The notes under the pieces were generated by a model. The model made no database searches. It saw nothing but the letters and a program-made list of their open reading frames with translations, and was not told where the DNA came from. Shown here one piece after another: positions 17,708 through 26,945 of a DNA stretch of 64,000 bases. Source of the stretch: Alpinimonas psychrophila (GTDB lineage: Bacteria > Actinomycetota > Actinomycetes > Actinomycetales > Microbacteriaceae); the NCBI RefSeq assembly GCF_014137865.1, contig NZ_JACGWU010000003.1:62001-126000 (forward strand), read 5' to 3'. A program made the position numbers and the translations under genes. Numbering within the stretch: position 1 is the first letter of the stretch; each line of letters opens with the position of its first letter.

Positions 17708-19144
17708 ATGCCTTTCGATTTTGAACGTACCCAGCGCATTGTCGTCATTGGTGGAGGCCCTGGAGGCTACGAGGCAGCACTGGCCGCCGCTCAGCTCGGT
17801 GCCGACGTCACTCTCATCGAACGCTCCGGCATTGGTGGCTCGGCTGTGCTGACCGACGTGGTTCCGTCAAAGACCCTCATTGCGACAGCTGAGTTCACAA
17901 CAACACTCGGGCGTTCCGCGGAACTGGGCGTTCAGTACTTCGTGCGCGGCGGCGACGGCAAGCCGCAGAAGCCAGAAGTTGCCGTCAATCTTTCTGTCGT
18001 GAACAAGCGACTTCTTGGCCTTGCTCAGGACACCTCGCGAGACATGGGCCAAACACTCACCGCGGCCGGCGTCAAGGTTATCTCCGGACACGGGCGCCTT
18101 GAAGGCACCCACACAGTCGTAGTCTCCACCGACAAAGGCGGAACCGACTTCGATCGCCTCGAGGCCGACACCATTATCATTTCGGTCGGCGCGAGTCCCC
18201 GCACCCTTCCCTCGGCCATGCCCGATGGCGAACGCATTCTCACGTGGACGCAGCTCTACACCCTGACCGCCATTCCCAAGCACATGATCGTCGTGGGTTC
18301 CGGCGTGACCGGTGCCGAGTTCGCCAGCGCCTACCGCGCTTTGGGCTCCGAGGTGACGTTGGTTTCCAGCCGCGATCAGGTCCTGCCGGGTTCCGACGCT
18401 GACGCAGCCGCGGTTCTCGAAGATGTTTTTCTCCGTCGTGGTATGCGCTTGAAATCCAAGGCCCGCGCCGAATCCGTCACCCGCACCGAAAAGGGGGTGC
18501 TCGTCACGCTGGCCGATGGCTCGACCATTGAGGGTAGTCATGCCCTCATCGCGGTGGGTTCGGTTCCCAACACTGCCGATCTGGGGCTTGAAGAAGCCGG
18601 TGTCGAAATGGATGATGACGGCCGCGTTCATGTGAACCGTGTCGCCCGCACGAGTGTGCCCAATATTTACGGTGTGGGCGATTGCAGCTCGGTGATGCCG
18701 TTAGCATCCGTTGCCATCATGCAGGGCCGCACGGCTGTCTTTCATGCCCTCGGTGACGCCGTCGAACCTTTTGACGAGCGCATGGTTGCCTCCAACGTGT
18801 TTACTCAGCCGGAGATTGCGACCGTCGGCTGGAGCCAAGCGGACATTGAGGCCGGCACCATTCGTGGCACCGTCTACAAGCTCCCTTTGACCGCGAACCC
18901 GCGTGCAAAAATGCAGGGAATTCGTGACGGATTCGTCAAGCTCATTTGTACGACAACATCCGGAACCGTTATTGGTGGCGTCATTGTGGCCCCGCGCGCA
19001 TCGGAACTCATTCTCTCGGTGGCGCTCGCCGTCGAACACCGTCTCACGGTCGATGACGTTGCCCGCTCGTTCGCGATCTACCCGTCAATTTCGGGCAGCA
19101 TCGTCGACGCCGCGCGCTCGATGCACATCGTCAAACGTAAGTAG
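17708..19144 (+). CDS. lpdA: LpdA-type NAD(P)H quinone reductase (disulfide reductase family without redox cysteines)
   Basis: Flavoprotein of the lipoamide dehydrogenase/glutathione reductase fold, 478 residues. It has the FAD motif VVIGGGPGGYEAALAAAQLG, the NAD(P) motif VVGSGVTGAEFA, IYGVGDC and the C-terminal dimerisation domain. The place where true dihydrolipoamide dehydrogenases have the CxxxxC pair reads GIGGSAVLTDVVPSK, with no cysteine. M. tuberculosis Rv3303c (LpdA) likewise departs from the classical disulfide site and is described as an NAD(P)H quinone reductase, so a role in electron transfer to quinones is likely. The M at 17708 gives the normal N-terminus. Confidence 0.88.
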   Translation: MPFDFERTQRIVVIGGGPGGYEAALAAAQLGADVTLIERSGIGGSAVLTDVVPSKTLIATAEFTTTLGRSAELGVQYFVRGGDGKPQKPEVAVNLSVVNKRLLGLAQDTSRDMGQTLTAAGVKVISGHGRLEGTHTVVVSTDKGGTDFDRLEADTIIISVGASPRTLPSAMPDGERILTWTQLYTLTAIPKHMIVVGSGVTGAEFASAYRALGSEVTLVSSRDQVLPGSDADAAAVLEDVFLRRGMRLKSKARAESVTRTEKGVLVTLADGSTIEGSHALIAVGSVPNTADLGLEEAGVEMDDDGRVHVNRVARTSVPNIYGVGDCSSVMPLASVAIMQGRTAVFHALGDAVEPFDERMVASNVFTQPEIATVGWSQADIEAGTIRGTVYKLPLTANPRAKMQGIRDGFVKLICTTTSGTVIGGVIVAPRASELILSVALAVEHRLTVDDVARSFAIYPSISGSIVDAARSMHIVKRK

Positions 19145-19160
19145 CGGCTGGGGCCGGAGC

Positions 19161-19454
19161 CTAGGCGCGCTTGCGCGGCTCAATGAAATCGAGGCTTTCG
19201 CCGAGCCGATTTTTCTCGACCTCGAGGTCGTAGTGCGACTGGAGATTAATCCAGAACTCCTCCGACGTTTCGAAGAGGCGGGCAAGGCGCAAGGCAGTGT
19301 CGGCTGTTATGCGTCTCTTGCCGTGAACAATCTCGTTGATGCGGCGAGGGGGCACTCCGATGAGGCGAGCGACCGCATGTTGGTTGAGCCCGAAGGGGTC
19401 GATGAACTCCTCGAGGAGGATTTCTCCCGGGTGAATCGGCGACTGTGTATTCAT
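19161..19454 (-). CDS. higA: HigA-family antitoxin (XRE-type HTH)
   Basis: DNA-binding antitoxin of 97 residues that should neutralise HigB and repress the operon. The family opening HPGEILLEEF lies at residues 7-16, followed by the HTH (LNQHAVARLIGVPPRRINEIVHGKRRITADTALRLARLF). The C-terminus has SEEFWINLQSHYDL, typical of HigA. The ATG at 19454 follows a GAGGGAAGAGC stretch. An upstream start at 19511 would run through higB and is less likely. It lies 40 bases downstream of higB, in the toxin-first order typical of higBA. Confidence 0.93.
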   Translation of the reverse strand: MNTQSPIHPGEILLEEFIDPFGLNQHAVARLIGVPPRRINEIVHGKRRITADTALRLARLFETSEEFWINLQSHYDLEVEKNRLGESLDFIEPRKRA

Positions 19455-19494
19455 AATTGCTCTTCCCTCTCGGAAGTTCTGGCACGGGTGGTGA

Positions 19495-19776
19495 TTAGTG
19501 GTAATCGCCAATTTCGACTGTGTCCGCTCCGCCAGCAGACCAAGTGAAACAGACTCGCCATTGGTCGTTGATTCGAATACTGTGCTGGCCCTGGCGGTTC
19601 CCCTTCAATTGCTCCAGCCGGTTTCCCGGTGGGATTCGTAAATCGTCAAGAATCATGGCCGCGTGAATCATGACGAGCTTCCGCAATGCTGGTCGAACAA
19701 TTATCGGATCGATGCCTTTAACGAGCATTCTCCCCCAAAGTCTCTCGGTCTCGGCGTTGCCAAAGGAGCGAATCAT
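19495..19776 (-). CDS. higB: HigB/RelE-family toxin
   Basis: Ribosome-dependent mRNA endonuclease of the RelE/HigB superfamily, 93 residues. It shows the hallmarks of the group: IRSFGNAETERLW at the start, then IPPGNRLEQLKG and the C-terminal core SIRINDQWRVCFTW followed by VEIGDYH. The ATG at 19776 is preceded by a leaderless-type -10 box, so the GTG directly before it is probably not used. It forms a two-gene operon with higA. The pair interrupts the otherwise conserved lpdA-accA3 interval, which suggests insertion by horizontal transfer. Confidence 0.93.
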   Translation of the reverse strand: MIRSFGNAETERLWGRMLVKGIDPIIVRPALRKLVMIHAAMILDDLRIPPGNRLEQLKGNRQGQHSIRINDQWRVCFTWSAGGADTVEIGDYH

Positions 19777-19781
19777 CACTT

Positions 19782-19811
19782 AAACATAACGCGAGGCGTT
19801 ATGTTTCGCAA
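19782..19811 (-). promoter_or_regulatory. higBA promoter and palindromic operator
   Basis: A perfect inverted repeat has 11-base arms (AAACATAACGC at 19782-19792 and GCGTTATGTTT at 19796-19806) separated by GAG. On the minus strand, TTGCGA (19806-19811) and TATGTT (19783-19788) form a -35/-10 pair with 17-base spacing, and TATGTT ends six bases before the higB ATG. The palindrome covers the -10 and the spacer, the expected layout for autorepression by HigA. Confidence 0.8.
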
Positions 19812-20298
19812 GGCCTCGGCATGGTTATGGGCTGCGTCTACGGATTGGAGGAGATCCTTCCGAAACGATGACGAGAGGGTTGAATCTGCGGGTGTTTCGG
19901 AGCGGAGTCGCTGGGATCTCCTCCGATTCGTATGCTGGCCTATTGGGAAAACCCCGCGGCGGATCCTTGGGACCCTGTGCAGGAACCCCTTGTCGGACCC
20001 CTGGGGAACCCCCGGAGTATTCTTTGCCGCACCCAAAGTGTGCGTAACTACTGAGATTCTTCGGTTTCGAGAATGGGAGGCGCCTAACTGCGGCGAAGTT
20101 GCCGGGCGCGGAAAAAATTATCAGGAGTTACGAACATCTCTATAGCGACAAACGTTGGAAGGGCGTCACAAAGCCGGCCGTACTGGCCGCAGTCCGCGTG
20201 GCTGAGCAAGGTAGGGCAGGCAGGGTTGGACAAGCCGGGCAGGTGTCGAGTGCTGAAGGCTGGAAGTCTGACGCGGAGTCAGATCCGTACAGCAGCGA
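19812..20298. other. Gene-free spacer between higBA and accA3
   Basis: About 490 bases without a convincing gene on either strand. Short open frames exist, but none has a recognisable domain or a supported start. The stretch near 19955-20020 is rich in GGATCC, GGGACCC and GGAACCCC-type runs, and the stretch near 20200-20260 in GGCAGG-type runs. It could be the remnant of inserted DNA next to the toxin-antitoxin pair. Confidence 0.5.
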
Positions 20299-22071
20299 CT
20301 ATTTCCCGTCGATGTTGAGCAGTACGTGACCGTTCGAGACGGTCTGGCCCACGACAGCGTTGATGTTGCTGATGACGCCATCACGGTGCGCGGCAACGGG
20401 CTGCTCCATCTTCATGGCTTCCAACACGAGGATCAGGTCGCCCTTGACGACCGTCTGGCCCTCGGTGACCGCGACTTTGACCACGGTGGCTTGCATGGGC
20501 GCCTTGACGACAGTGCCCATTGCGGAGCCCGCAACGTTGGCGCTCGTCTTGCGCTGAGGCGGGGGCCCCATCGTTGCGAGGTCATCGGACGTGGCTCGCA
20601 AGAGCTTGGCGGGAAGCGAAACCTCGATGCGGCGACCGTCAACTTCGACGACCACGTGCTGCCGTTTGGCCAGCGACGGAGTCTCTTCGGCTTCGCCGCT
20701 CCACGCCTCAATCTGGTTGTCGAATTCGGTCTCAATCCACCGCGTGTAAATCGTGAATGGTTTGTCGCCCTCAGGCGCAAAGGCCGGGTCGCGCACGATC
20801 GCGCGATGGAAGGGCAGCACGGTGGGGAGGCCAGCAACCTCGAACTCGTCGAGGGCACGGCGGGCCCGTTGAAGCGCATCCTGGCGCGTGGCGCCGGTGA
20901 CGATGAGCTTGGCCAACAGAGAGTCGAACGAGCCCGAAATGATATCGCCGGATTGAACACCGGTGTCGACGCGCACGCCGGGGCCGCTCGCGGGCCGGAA
21001 CACGTGAACGGGGCCGGGGGCAGGCATAAAGTTGCGGCCAGCATCCTCGCCATTGATACGGAATTCGAAGGAGTGACCAGTGGGCACGGGGTCGCCATAG
21101 TCGAGCACCCCACCCTCGGCCAAGCGGAACTGCTCGCGCACGAGGTCAATTCCGGTGATCTCTTCGGACACAGGGTGCTCAACCTGCAGCCGCGTGTTGA
21201 CCTCCAGGAAGGAGACGGTGCCATCCTTGCCGATCAAGAACTCGCAGGTGCCGGCACCCACGTAGCCAACCTCCCGCAAAATGGCCTTGGATGCGCGGTA
21301 TAGCTCGGTGTTTTGAGCCTCGGTCAAGAAAGGGGCAGGGGCCTCTTCGACCAGCTTCTGGTGGCGACGCTGAAGCGAGCAGTCGCGGGTGGAGACGACG
21401 ACGACGTTGCCGAACGCATCTGCGAGGCACTGCGTCTCTACGTGGCGAGGCTCATCGAGGTACTTCTCCACGAAGCACTCACCGCGACCAAAAGCGGCAA
21501 CGGCCTCGCGCGTGGCGGAGTCAAACATTTCGGGTATCTCGTCACGGGTGCGGGCCACCTTGAGACCGCGACCACCGCCACCGAACGCAGCTTTGATGGC
21601 AACCGGCAGGCCGTGGATGTCGACGAAGTCGAGCACTTCCTGCGCACCCGAAACGGGGTTGAGCGTTCCGGGGGCCAGGGGCGCCCCCACGCGCTCAGCG
21701 ATGTGGCGGGCCGAAACCTTGTCGCCCAACTGCTCGATGGCTTCGGGGGAGGGCCCAATCCAAATCATGCCGGCATCGATGACGGCGCGCGCAAAGTCAG
21801 CGTTCTCGGCCAAAAATCCGTAGCCGGGGTGAATCGCGTCGGCGCCGGAGCGGCGAGCTATGGCCAAAATCTTGTCGATGACCAAATAGGTTTCGGCGCT
21901 GGTGGTGCCACCGAGGGCGTACGCCTCATCGGCCAGCTTGGAATGCAAGGCATCCCGGTCCTGATCGGCGTAGACGGCAACCGAGGCAATGCCACTATCT
22001 TTCGCGGCCCGAATAACACGAACGGCAATTTCGCCACGATTGGCAATGAGGACCTTTTTGATGCGCGACAT
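20299..22071 (-). CDS. accA3: Acetyl/propionyl-CoA carboxylase alpha subunit (biotin carboxylase plus BCCP)
   Basis: Carboxylates biotin on its own carrier domain to feed the carboxyltransferase, giving malonyl- or methylmalonyl-CoA for lipid synthesis. It has 590 residues. The biotin carboxylase domain begins [19 protein letters not shown], with [16 protein letters not shown], the ATP-grasp [11 protein letters not shown] and [18 protein letters not shown]. The C-terminal carrier domain has the biotinylation motif [11 protein letters not shown]. The ATG at 22071 fits both the family N-terminus and the -10 box upstream. Its partners accD and accE are 2 kb away on the same strand. Confidence 0.95.
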   Translation of the reverse strand: MSRIKKVLIANRGEIAVRVIRAAKDSGIASVAVYADQDRDALHSKLADEAYALGGTTSAETYLVIDKILAIARRSGADAIHPGYGFLAENADFARAVIDAGMIWIGPSPEAIEQLGDKVSARHIAERVGAPLAPGTLNPVSGAQEVLDFVDIHGLPVAIKAAFGGGGRGLKVARTRDEIPEMFDSATREAVAAFGRGECFVEKYLDEPRHVETQCLADAFGNVVVVSTRDCSLQRRHQKLVEEAPAPFLTEAQNTELYRASKAILREVGYVGAGTCEFLIGKDGTVSFLEVNTRLQVEHPVSEEITGIDLVREQFRLAEGGVLDYGDPVPTGHSFEFRINGEDAGRNFMPAPGPVHVFRPASGPGVRVDTGVQSGDIISGSFDSLLAKLIVTGATRQDALQRARRALDEFEVAGLPTVLPFHRAIVRDPAFAPEGDKPFTIYTRWIETEFDNQIEAWSGEAEETPSLAKRQHVVVEVDGRRIEVSLPAKLLRATSDDLATMGPPPQRKTSANVAGSAMGTVVKAPMQATVVKVAVTEGQTVVKGDLILVLEAMKMEQPVAAHRDGVISNINAVVGQTVSNGHVLLNIDGK

Positions 22072-22078
22072 AGGTCTC

Positions 22079-22084
22079 AGCCTA
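22079..22084 (-). promoter_or_regulatory. Leaderless-type -10 box of accA3
   Basis: TAGGCT on the minus strand ends seven bases before the ATG; no Shine-Dalgarno sequence is present. This decides the start against the longer frame from 22122. Confidence 0.5.
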
Positions 22085-22209
22085 TCCAGAGCACCCCCGT
22101 CGGCGTTGTCTCCCGCGAACAAAAAATCATTCGAGTCGTAGCGGATGCCTACAAGCCCCGCGGCTCAGATGCTTCCGGTAGGCACGAGCCGTTCGGCCTG
22201 AAGAACGAA

Positions 22210-22851
22210 CTAGTTGCGGTTCCAGAGATCCGGCCAGAACACGTCGAGGCGTCCGGCCAGGCGGCGCACCGTGGGCACCGAGACGCCGACAACCGTTGAG
22301 GGGTCGCCCTCGATGCGCTCGATGAAGGGAGCTCCGAGGCTATCGATGGTGAAGGCTCCGGCGACCTTGAGGGGTTCACCGCTGGCAATGTACGCGTCGA
22401 GTTCGGCATCCGAAATGTCGTTGGCAAAGGTAACGGCAGCCACGGCAACTTCGCCCACGGCCGAGTTCACTTGCCCTCCCCGGTAGTCAATCAGCCAGTG
22501 CCCGGAGAAAAGGTGCCCCGTGCGTCCGCGCTGCAGGTGCCAGCGCTCGCGCGCAACCTCGGGGGTGTGTGGTTTGCCATAGATGGTGTCATCAAGCACG
22601 AACGCGGAGTCGCCTCCGAGCACCAGTCCATCGAGGGGTGCTCCATCCACCAGGGTCGCGAGCACGGCTTCGGCCTTTGCCTTGGCGAGCAGTTCCACCA
22701 TTTCGCTGGGGGACAGCGGTCCGGTCAGTGATTCGGCTAAACGCACGACCTCATCCTCATCCACCTCGCTAGGGACGACAATCGGCTCAATGCCCGCGGC
22801 CCGCAGGGTTGCCAGGCGAGCGGGAGAGGTGGAAGCCAGGTACAGGCGCAT
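22210..22851 (-). CDS. maf: Maf-family nucleoside triphosphate pyrophosphatase
   Basis: House-cleaning enzyme that hydrolyses modified or mispaired nucleotides to monophosphates; older names call it a septum-formation inhibitor. It has 213 residues. LYLASTSPARLATLRAAGI opens the protein, with VVPSEVDEDE, LVLGGDSAFVLDD (the catalytic aspartate region), GKPHTPEVAR and GEPLKVAGAFTID further on. The start at 22851 is the family's N-terminus, with GGAG a few bases upstream. It is divergent from the RNA methyltransferase gene. The M. tuberculosis counterpart is Rv3282. Confidence 0.93.
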   Translation of the reverse strand: MRLYLASTSPARLATLRAAGIEPIVVPSEVDEDEVVRLAESLTGPLSPSEMVELLAKAKAEAVLATLVDGAPLDGLVLGGDSAFVLDDTIYGKPHTPEVARERWHLQRGRTGHLFSGHWLIDYRGGQVNSAVGEVAVAAVTFANDISDAELDAYIASGEPLKVAGAFTIDSLGAPFIERIEGDPSTVVGVSVPTVRRLAGRLDVFWPDLWNRN

Positions 22852-22919
22852 TGTGCTCCGATGGGAAAGTTTGGGCGGGTGGTGGATGGGGCGCACCTCA
22901 AGTATGAGATTCTTAGAGG

Positions 22920-24212
22920 ATGGCCTCACGCATTTCACCCAATGACCGCGGTTCCGAATTCATCGGATCCGAGTACGAACTCGAGATTACCAACGTTGCC
23001 CATGGCGGCGTGGGCGTTTCGCGGCATGAGGGCCGTGTCATTTTTGTTGCCGACACGATCCCCGGTGAGACCGTGCGTGCCCGCATTACGGATGCGACCC
23101 AGAAGTCGTTCTGGCGCGCCGACACTGTTGAGGTGCTCAAGGCATCACCTCACCGCCAACCCCACATTTGGGCGGCAGCCAGCGTCGATCTCGACCCCCG
23201 CGACCGCGCCGGGGGAGCCGAGTTCGGCCATATCACGCTCGCTCGTCAGCGTGAGCTGAAAGAGTTTGTTCTTACCGATTCGCTCTCCCGCATGGCGCAC
23301 CTCACCCAAGAGGTCACGGTTGAGGCACTGCCGGGCGATGAGGAATCGAAGGGCACCAACTGGCGCACGCGCGTTCGCTTGCATGTGGATGAGGGCGGCA
23401 CCGTCGGCCCCTATGCCGCTCGCAGCCACCGGGTAATTCCCGTTCGTGATCTTCCACTGGCCACCGATACGTTGGCTCAGTTGGCGCCGCTCGGCGGCTT
23501 CATGCCCGACATGGAATATGTCGACCTCATCGATCCCAGCGGCGAAGAACCCCGCATGATCGTGACCTCGCGCGAGGCAGGTCGTGTCAAAGTTCGTCCC
23601 GCGCGTGACCCGCTGCGCGAAATCGTCGGCAATCGCGAGTTCGCCGTTGACGCCCGCGGCTTCTGGCAGGTTCACCGGCAAGCTGCCACGACGCTTTCGA
23701 CGGCCGTCACCGCCATGATTGATGAGGAGCTCTTCGAGCCCCACGCCGCCAACCTCGATCTCTATGGCGGCGTCGGACTGTTCGCCGCTGCCATCGGCGA
23801 CCGCTTTGGTTCCTCGACGGGAATGACTGTTGTGGAATCGGATGACATGGCTGTCGCCTACGCCGCCGAGAACCTCGCAGAGTGGGCCGGTGCGTACGCC
23901 ATTTCTGCTCGCGTTGATGACTTCATGCGCGACCTGGTCGACAACGCCACCGCCGATGAGAAGGTCTACTTTGAGCAAGCCACGGTAGTGCTCGATCCTC
24001 CTCGCGCCGGCGCCGGCCGGGATGTTATTGAGGGCCTCGCTCAGATGCGTCCCGCCCAAATCATCTATGTTGCCTGTGACCCCGTGGCTCTGGCCCGCGA
24101 TGTTGAGTCCCTCGCGCGCCTCGGCTACAAAATGGCGAACCTGCGTGCGTTCGACCTGTTCCCCAACACGCACCACGTTGAGGCCATTGCCCGCTTCATC
24201 CCGGCGGGTTAG
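22920..24212 (+). CDS. TRAM-domain class I SAM-dependent RNA methyltransferase (TrmA/RlmD-like)
   Basis: Predicted to methylate uridine-5 in rRNA or tRNA. It has 430 residues. The TRAM domain (YELEITNVAHGGVGVSRHEG) is at about 18-75. The methyltransferase part has LDLYGGVGLFAAAIG for SAM binding, VVLDPPRAGAGRDVIE and YVACDPVALARD, where the cysteine is the expected nucleophile. The cysteine-rich 4Fe-4S cluster of RlmD is not evident, so the exact target is uncertain. Its last four bases overlap the end of accE on the other strand. Confidence 0.9.
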   Translation: MASRISPNDRGSEFIGSEYELEITNVAHGGVGVSRHEGRVIFVADTIPGETVRARITDATQKSFWRADTVEVLKASPHRQPHIWAAASVDLDPRDRAGGAEFGHITLARQRELKEFVLTDSLSRMAHLTQEVTVEALPGDEESKGTNWRTRVRLHVDEGGTVGPYAARSHRVIPVRDLPLATDTLAQLAPLGGFMPDMEYVDLIDPSGEEPRMIVTSREAGRVKVRPARDPLREIVGNREFAVDARGFWQVHRQAATTLSTAVTAMIDEELFEPHAANLDLYGGVGLFAAAIGDRFGSSTGMTVVESDDMAVAYAAENLAEWAGAYAISARVDDFMRDLVDNATADEKVYFEQATVVLDPPRAGAGRDVIEGLAQMRPAQIIYVACDPVALARDVESLARLGYKMANLRAFDLFPNTHHVEAIARFIPAG

Positions 24213-24415
24213 TGGTTGTAATCCCACCCAAAGGTGCGGGTGCCACGAATGTCACCGCGAATGGCACGTTGGCTGCGTGACCAGCGCGAGGGGCCAACGC
24301 CGCTCACGGCGTGCTCCAGAGCAGACTCTTCGTCAATTTGGGCGTCCAAAACGGCTTCGACCGCAGCTTGCTCTTCAGGGCTGGCCCCCTGGGTGATGAA
24401 CCTAATCGCACTCAT
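24209..24415 (-). CDS. accE: Acyl-CoA carboxylase epsilon subunit
   Basis: Small subunit specific to actinobacterial acyl-CoA carboxylases, which stabilises the alpha-beta complex. It has 68 residues. The N-terminal IRFITQGASPEEQAAVEAVL and the C-terminal SRWSRSQRAIRG are characteristic of this short family. The start codon overlaps the accD stop by one base (TAATG), so it is translationally coupled to accD. M. tuberculosis AccE5 (Rv3281) sits in the same place. Confidence 0.9.
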   Translation of the reverse strand: MSAIRFITQGASPEEQAAVEAVLDAQIDEESALEHAVSGVGPSRWSRSQRAIRGDIRGTRTFGWDYNH

Positions 24416-26013
24416 TAGAGCGGAATGTTTCCGTGCTTCTTGGGCGGCAACGACGCGCGTTTGCCGCGCAACGATCGCAACGCCTTGATGACAGCCACGC
24501 GGGTGGCGGCGGGCTCAATCACGCCATCCAGCTCGCCGCGCTCGGCTGCCAAGAACGGGCTGGCCACGTTGTAGGTGTACTCGTTTGCGAGTTTCGTGCG
24601 CACGGCGGCAACGTCTTCGCCGGCACCTTCAGCCTGCTTTATTTCGTTGCGGTACAAAATGTTGACGGCGCCTTGGCCGCCCATGACGGCGATCTCGGCC
24701 GTAGGCCACGCAAGGTTGATGTCGGCACCGAGTTGCTTCGAGCCCATGACGATGTAGGCGCCGCCGTAGGCCTTGCGAGTGATGACGGTGACGAGAGGCA
24801 CGGTTGCTTCGGCGTATGCGTAGAGCAGCTTGGCGCCTCGGCGAATGACGCCGGTCCATTCCTGATCGGTGCCCGGAAGGAATCCAGGAACATCCACCAG
24901 GGTAAGAATCGGAATCGAGAAGGCATCGCAGAACCGAACGAAACGGCTGGCCTTCTCACCCGCCTCAATGTTCAAGGTGCCGGCCATCTGGCTGGGTTGG
25001 TTGGCCACGATGCCCACCGAGCGGCCCTCGACCCGGGCGAAGCCAATCACGATGTTGGGCGCAAAAAGCGGCTGGACTTCGAGGAAGTCTTGATTGTCGA
25101 CCACGTGGCGAATGACTTCGTGCACGTCATAGGGCTGGTTCGTGGAATCAGGAATCAGTGTGTTGATCTTGCGGTCGGCCTCGGTGATTTCCAGTTCGAC
25201 GTTGCTCTCGTAGACGGGCAGCTCGGCCATGTTGTTATCGGGCAAAAAGCTCACGAGGGTGCGGGCGTAGTCCAGTGCGTCACTCTCATCCGACGCCAAG
25301 TAATGCGAGACACCAGAGATGCTGTTGTGCGTGAGCGCGCCACCGAGCTCCTCCATGCCGACATCTTCACCCGTCACGGTCTTGATGACGTCGGGGCCGG
25401 TCACAAACATTTGACTGGTTTTGTCCACCATGATCACGAAGTCGGTCAAGGCGGGGGAGTAGACGGCGCCACCGGCGGCAGGGCCCATGATGATGGAAAT
25501 CTGGGGGATAACACCGGATGCCGCCGTGTTGCGGCGGAAAATCTCGCCGTACTTGCCGAGCGCAACGACACCCTCTTGGATCCGCGCTCCGCCCGAATCG
25601 AGGATTCCGAAGATGGGGACCCCCGTTTTGAGGGCGAGGTCCATGACCTTGATGATCTTCTCACCGGCAACCTCGCCGAGTGACCCACCGAACACGGTGA
25701 AATCCTGCGAGTACACGGCAACCTGACGACCGTGAATCGTGCCGGTCCCGGTCACGACGGCATCGCCGTAGGGGCGCTTGGCATCCATGCCGAACGCCGT
25801 GGTGCGGTGGCGCACGAATTCGTCCAGCTCCACAAAGGATCCGGGGTCCAGTAGCTCGGTGATGCGCTCACGCGCCGTCATCTTGCCCTTGGCGTGTTGC
25901 TTCTCTTTGGCGACCTCACCACTGGCGATGACCGCCTCGTGGTAACGATCCTTGAGGTCGGCAAGCTTTCCAGCGGTAGTGAACTGGTCTGTAGTTTTCA
26001 TCTCGGCACTCAC
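24415..26013 (-). CDS. accD5: Acyl-CoA carboxylase carboxyltransferase (beta) subunit
   Basis: Transfers the carboxyl group from biotin to propionyl- or acetyl-CoA. It has 532 residues in the PccB/AccD5 form, with two crotonase-like halves. [18 protein letters not shown] is at the N-terminus. The acyl-CoA and biotin oxyanion regions are seen in [27 protein letters not shown] and [19 protein letters not shown]. The GTG at 26013 follows a leaderless-type box. It forms an operon with accE and is divergent from birA, whose product biotinylates the alpha subunit. Confidence 0.95.
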   Translation of the reverse strand: MSAEMKTTDQFTTAGKLADLKDRYHEAVIASGEVAKEKQHAKGKMTARERITELLDPGSFVELDEFVRHRTTAFGMDAKRPYGDAVVTGTGTIHGRQVAVYSQDFTVFGGSLGEVAGEKIIKVMDLALKTGVPIFGILDSGGARIQEGVVALGKYGEIFRRNTAASGVIPQISIIMGPAAGGAVYSPALTDFVIMVDKTSQMFVTGPDVIKTVTGEDVGMEELGGALTHNSISGVSHYLASDESDALDYARTLVSFLPDNNMAELPVYESNVELEITEADRKINTLIPDSTNQPYDVHEVIRHVVDNQDFLEVQPLFAPNIVIGFARVEGRSVGIVANQPSQMAGTLNIEAGEKASRFVRFCDAFSIPILTLVDVPGFLPGTDQEWTGVIRRGAKLLYAYAEATVPLVTVITRKAYGGAYIVMGSKQLGADINLAWPTAEIAVMGGQGAVNILYRNEIKQAEGAGEDVAAVRTKLANEYTYNVASPFLAAERGELDGVIEPAATRVAVIKALRSLRGKRASLPPKKHGNIPL

Positions 26014-26019
26014 GTTTTC

Positions 26020-26025
26020 ACTCTA
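26020..26025 (-). promoter_or_regulatory. Leaderless-type -10 box of accD5
   Basis: TAGAGT on the minus strand ends six bases before a GTG at 26013. This supports GTG rather than the ATG four codons later. Confidence 0.5.
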
Positions 26026-26099
26026 CTTGCCGGTCCCTAGCGAATAGGGTTAGAGAACACCTACAAAAAAACTGTGGCGATAACCGCCACAATGTTCAT

Positions 26100-26945
26100 A
26101 TGCATGTGCCGTTGAGTACCGCCGTTTGCCCAACCATGACCTGGACCTCGTCGGTGGGCTCCACAAATGTGGTGTTGCGTCAGCGGGCAACCCAAGAATC
26201 CCCGGTGGAGGCCCCGGACTTTACGGTACTGGCTACCGACAATCAGACCGCCGGACGTGGGCGCCTGGACCGGACGTGGATAGCGCCTGCCGGCGGGTCG
26301 CTCGCCGTCTCGGTGCTCCTTCGCCCCCAAACGCCTTCGTCTCGTCCGCTCGAGATGGCCGCCTTCGGCTGGTACTCGCTGCTCGCAGGATTGGCGATGA
26401 CGCGCGCGTGTGCGTCCGTTCTGGAGGTGCCCGCCACCGCCACCCTCAAATGGCCCAACGACGTCTTGGTCAACCACAAAAAGGTCAGCGGCATTCTCAC
26501 CGAACTCGTGATAACGCCCACGGGCCCGGCGCTCATCATCGGTGCCGGCGTCAACCTCACCCTCACCGCTGATCAACTCCCGACGCCCACCTCCACCTCG
26601 TTGACGCTTGCGGGAGTCACCCCGGAACAGCAGGGTGATCTGCTCGACTCCGTGCTGGCGGCGTACCTCACCGAGCTCAGGCGACTCACCGCAGTCTTTG
26701 CCGCGGCCGAGGGAGACGTCGAATCCTCGGGAGTCCGGGCCCAGGTCGTCAAGGCGTGCGACACCATCGGGCGTTCGGTTCGCGTGGAACTTCCGTCGGG
26801 TCAAAGTCCGATTGGAACAGCAACGGGTCTCGACTCACAGGGCTGTTTGTGGGTGGATCTCGGAACAGATGCGCCGCCCCTCGTGGTGGCAGCCGGCGAC
26901 GTGACCCATCTCAGGGTATTAATGGAGGATGCCCAACCCGACTGA
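26100..26945 (+). CDS. birA: Biotin--[acetyl-CoA-carboxylase] ligase
   Basis: Activates biotin as biotinyl-AMP and attaches it to the lysine of the AccA3 carrier domain. It has 281 residues and lacks the N-terminal HTH of E. coli BirA, so it is the non-repressor class. SSVGSTN and TDNQTAGRGRLDRTW form the biotinyl-AMP loop, with LKWPNDVLVNHKKVSGIL and GAGVNL downstream. The C-terminal SH3-like domain is short. An ATG at 26136 is an alternative start just before the conserved region. It is divergent from accD5. Confidence 0.93.
   Translation: MHVPLSTAVCPTMTWTSSVGSTNVVLRQRATQESPVEAPDFTVLATDNQTAGRGRLDRTWIAPAGGSLAVSVLLRPQTPSSRPLEMAAFGWYSLLAGLAMTRACASVLEVPATATLKWPNDVLVNHKKVSGILTELVITPTGPALIIGAGVNLTLTADQLPTPTSTSLTLAGVTPEQQGDLLDSVLAAYLTELRRLTAVFAAAEGDVESSGVRAQVVKACDTIGRSVRVELPSGQSPIGTATGLDSQGCLWVDLGTDAPPLVVAAGDVTHLRVLMEDAQPD

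Noticed and set aside
19776-20036. 86-residue minus-strand frame upstream of higB
   Set aside because: Runs through the higBA operator and promoter and resembles no known protein.
20326-22299. Long plus-strand open frames opposite accA3
   Set aside because: Shadows of the carboxylase gene without start signals or domains.
24433-25683. 416-residue plus-strand open frame opposite accD5
   Set aside because: Antisense shadow of a conserved gene.
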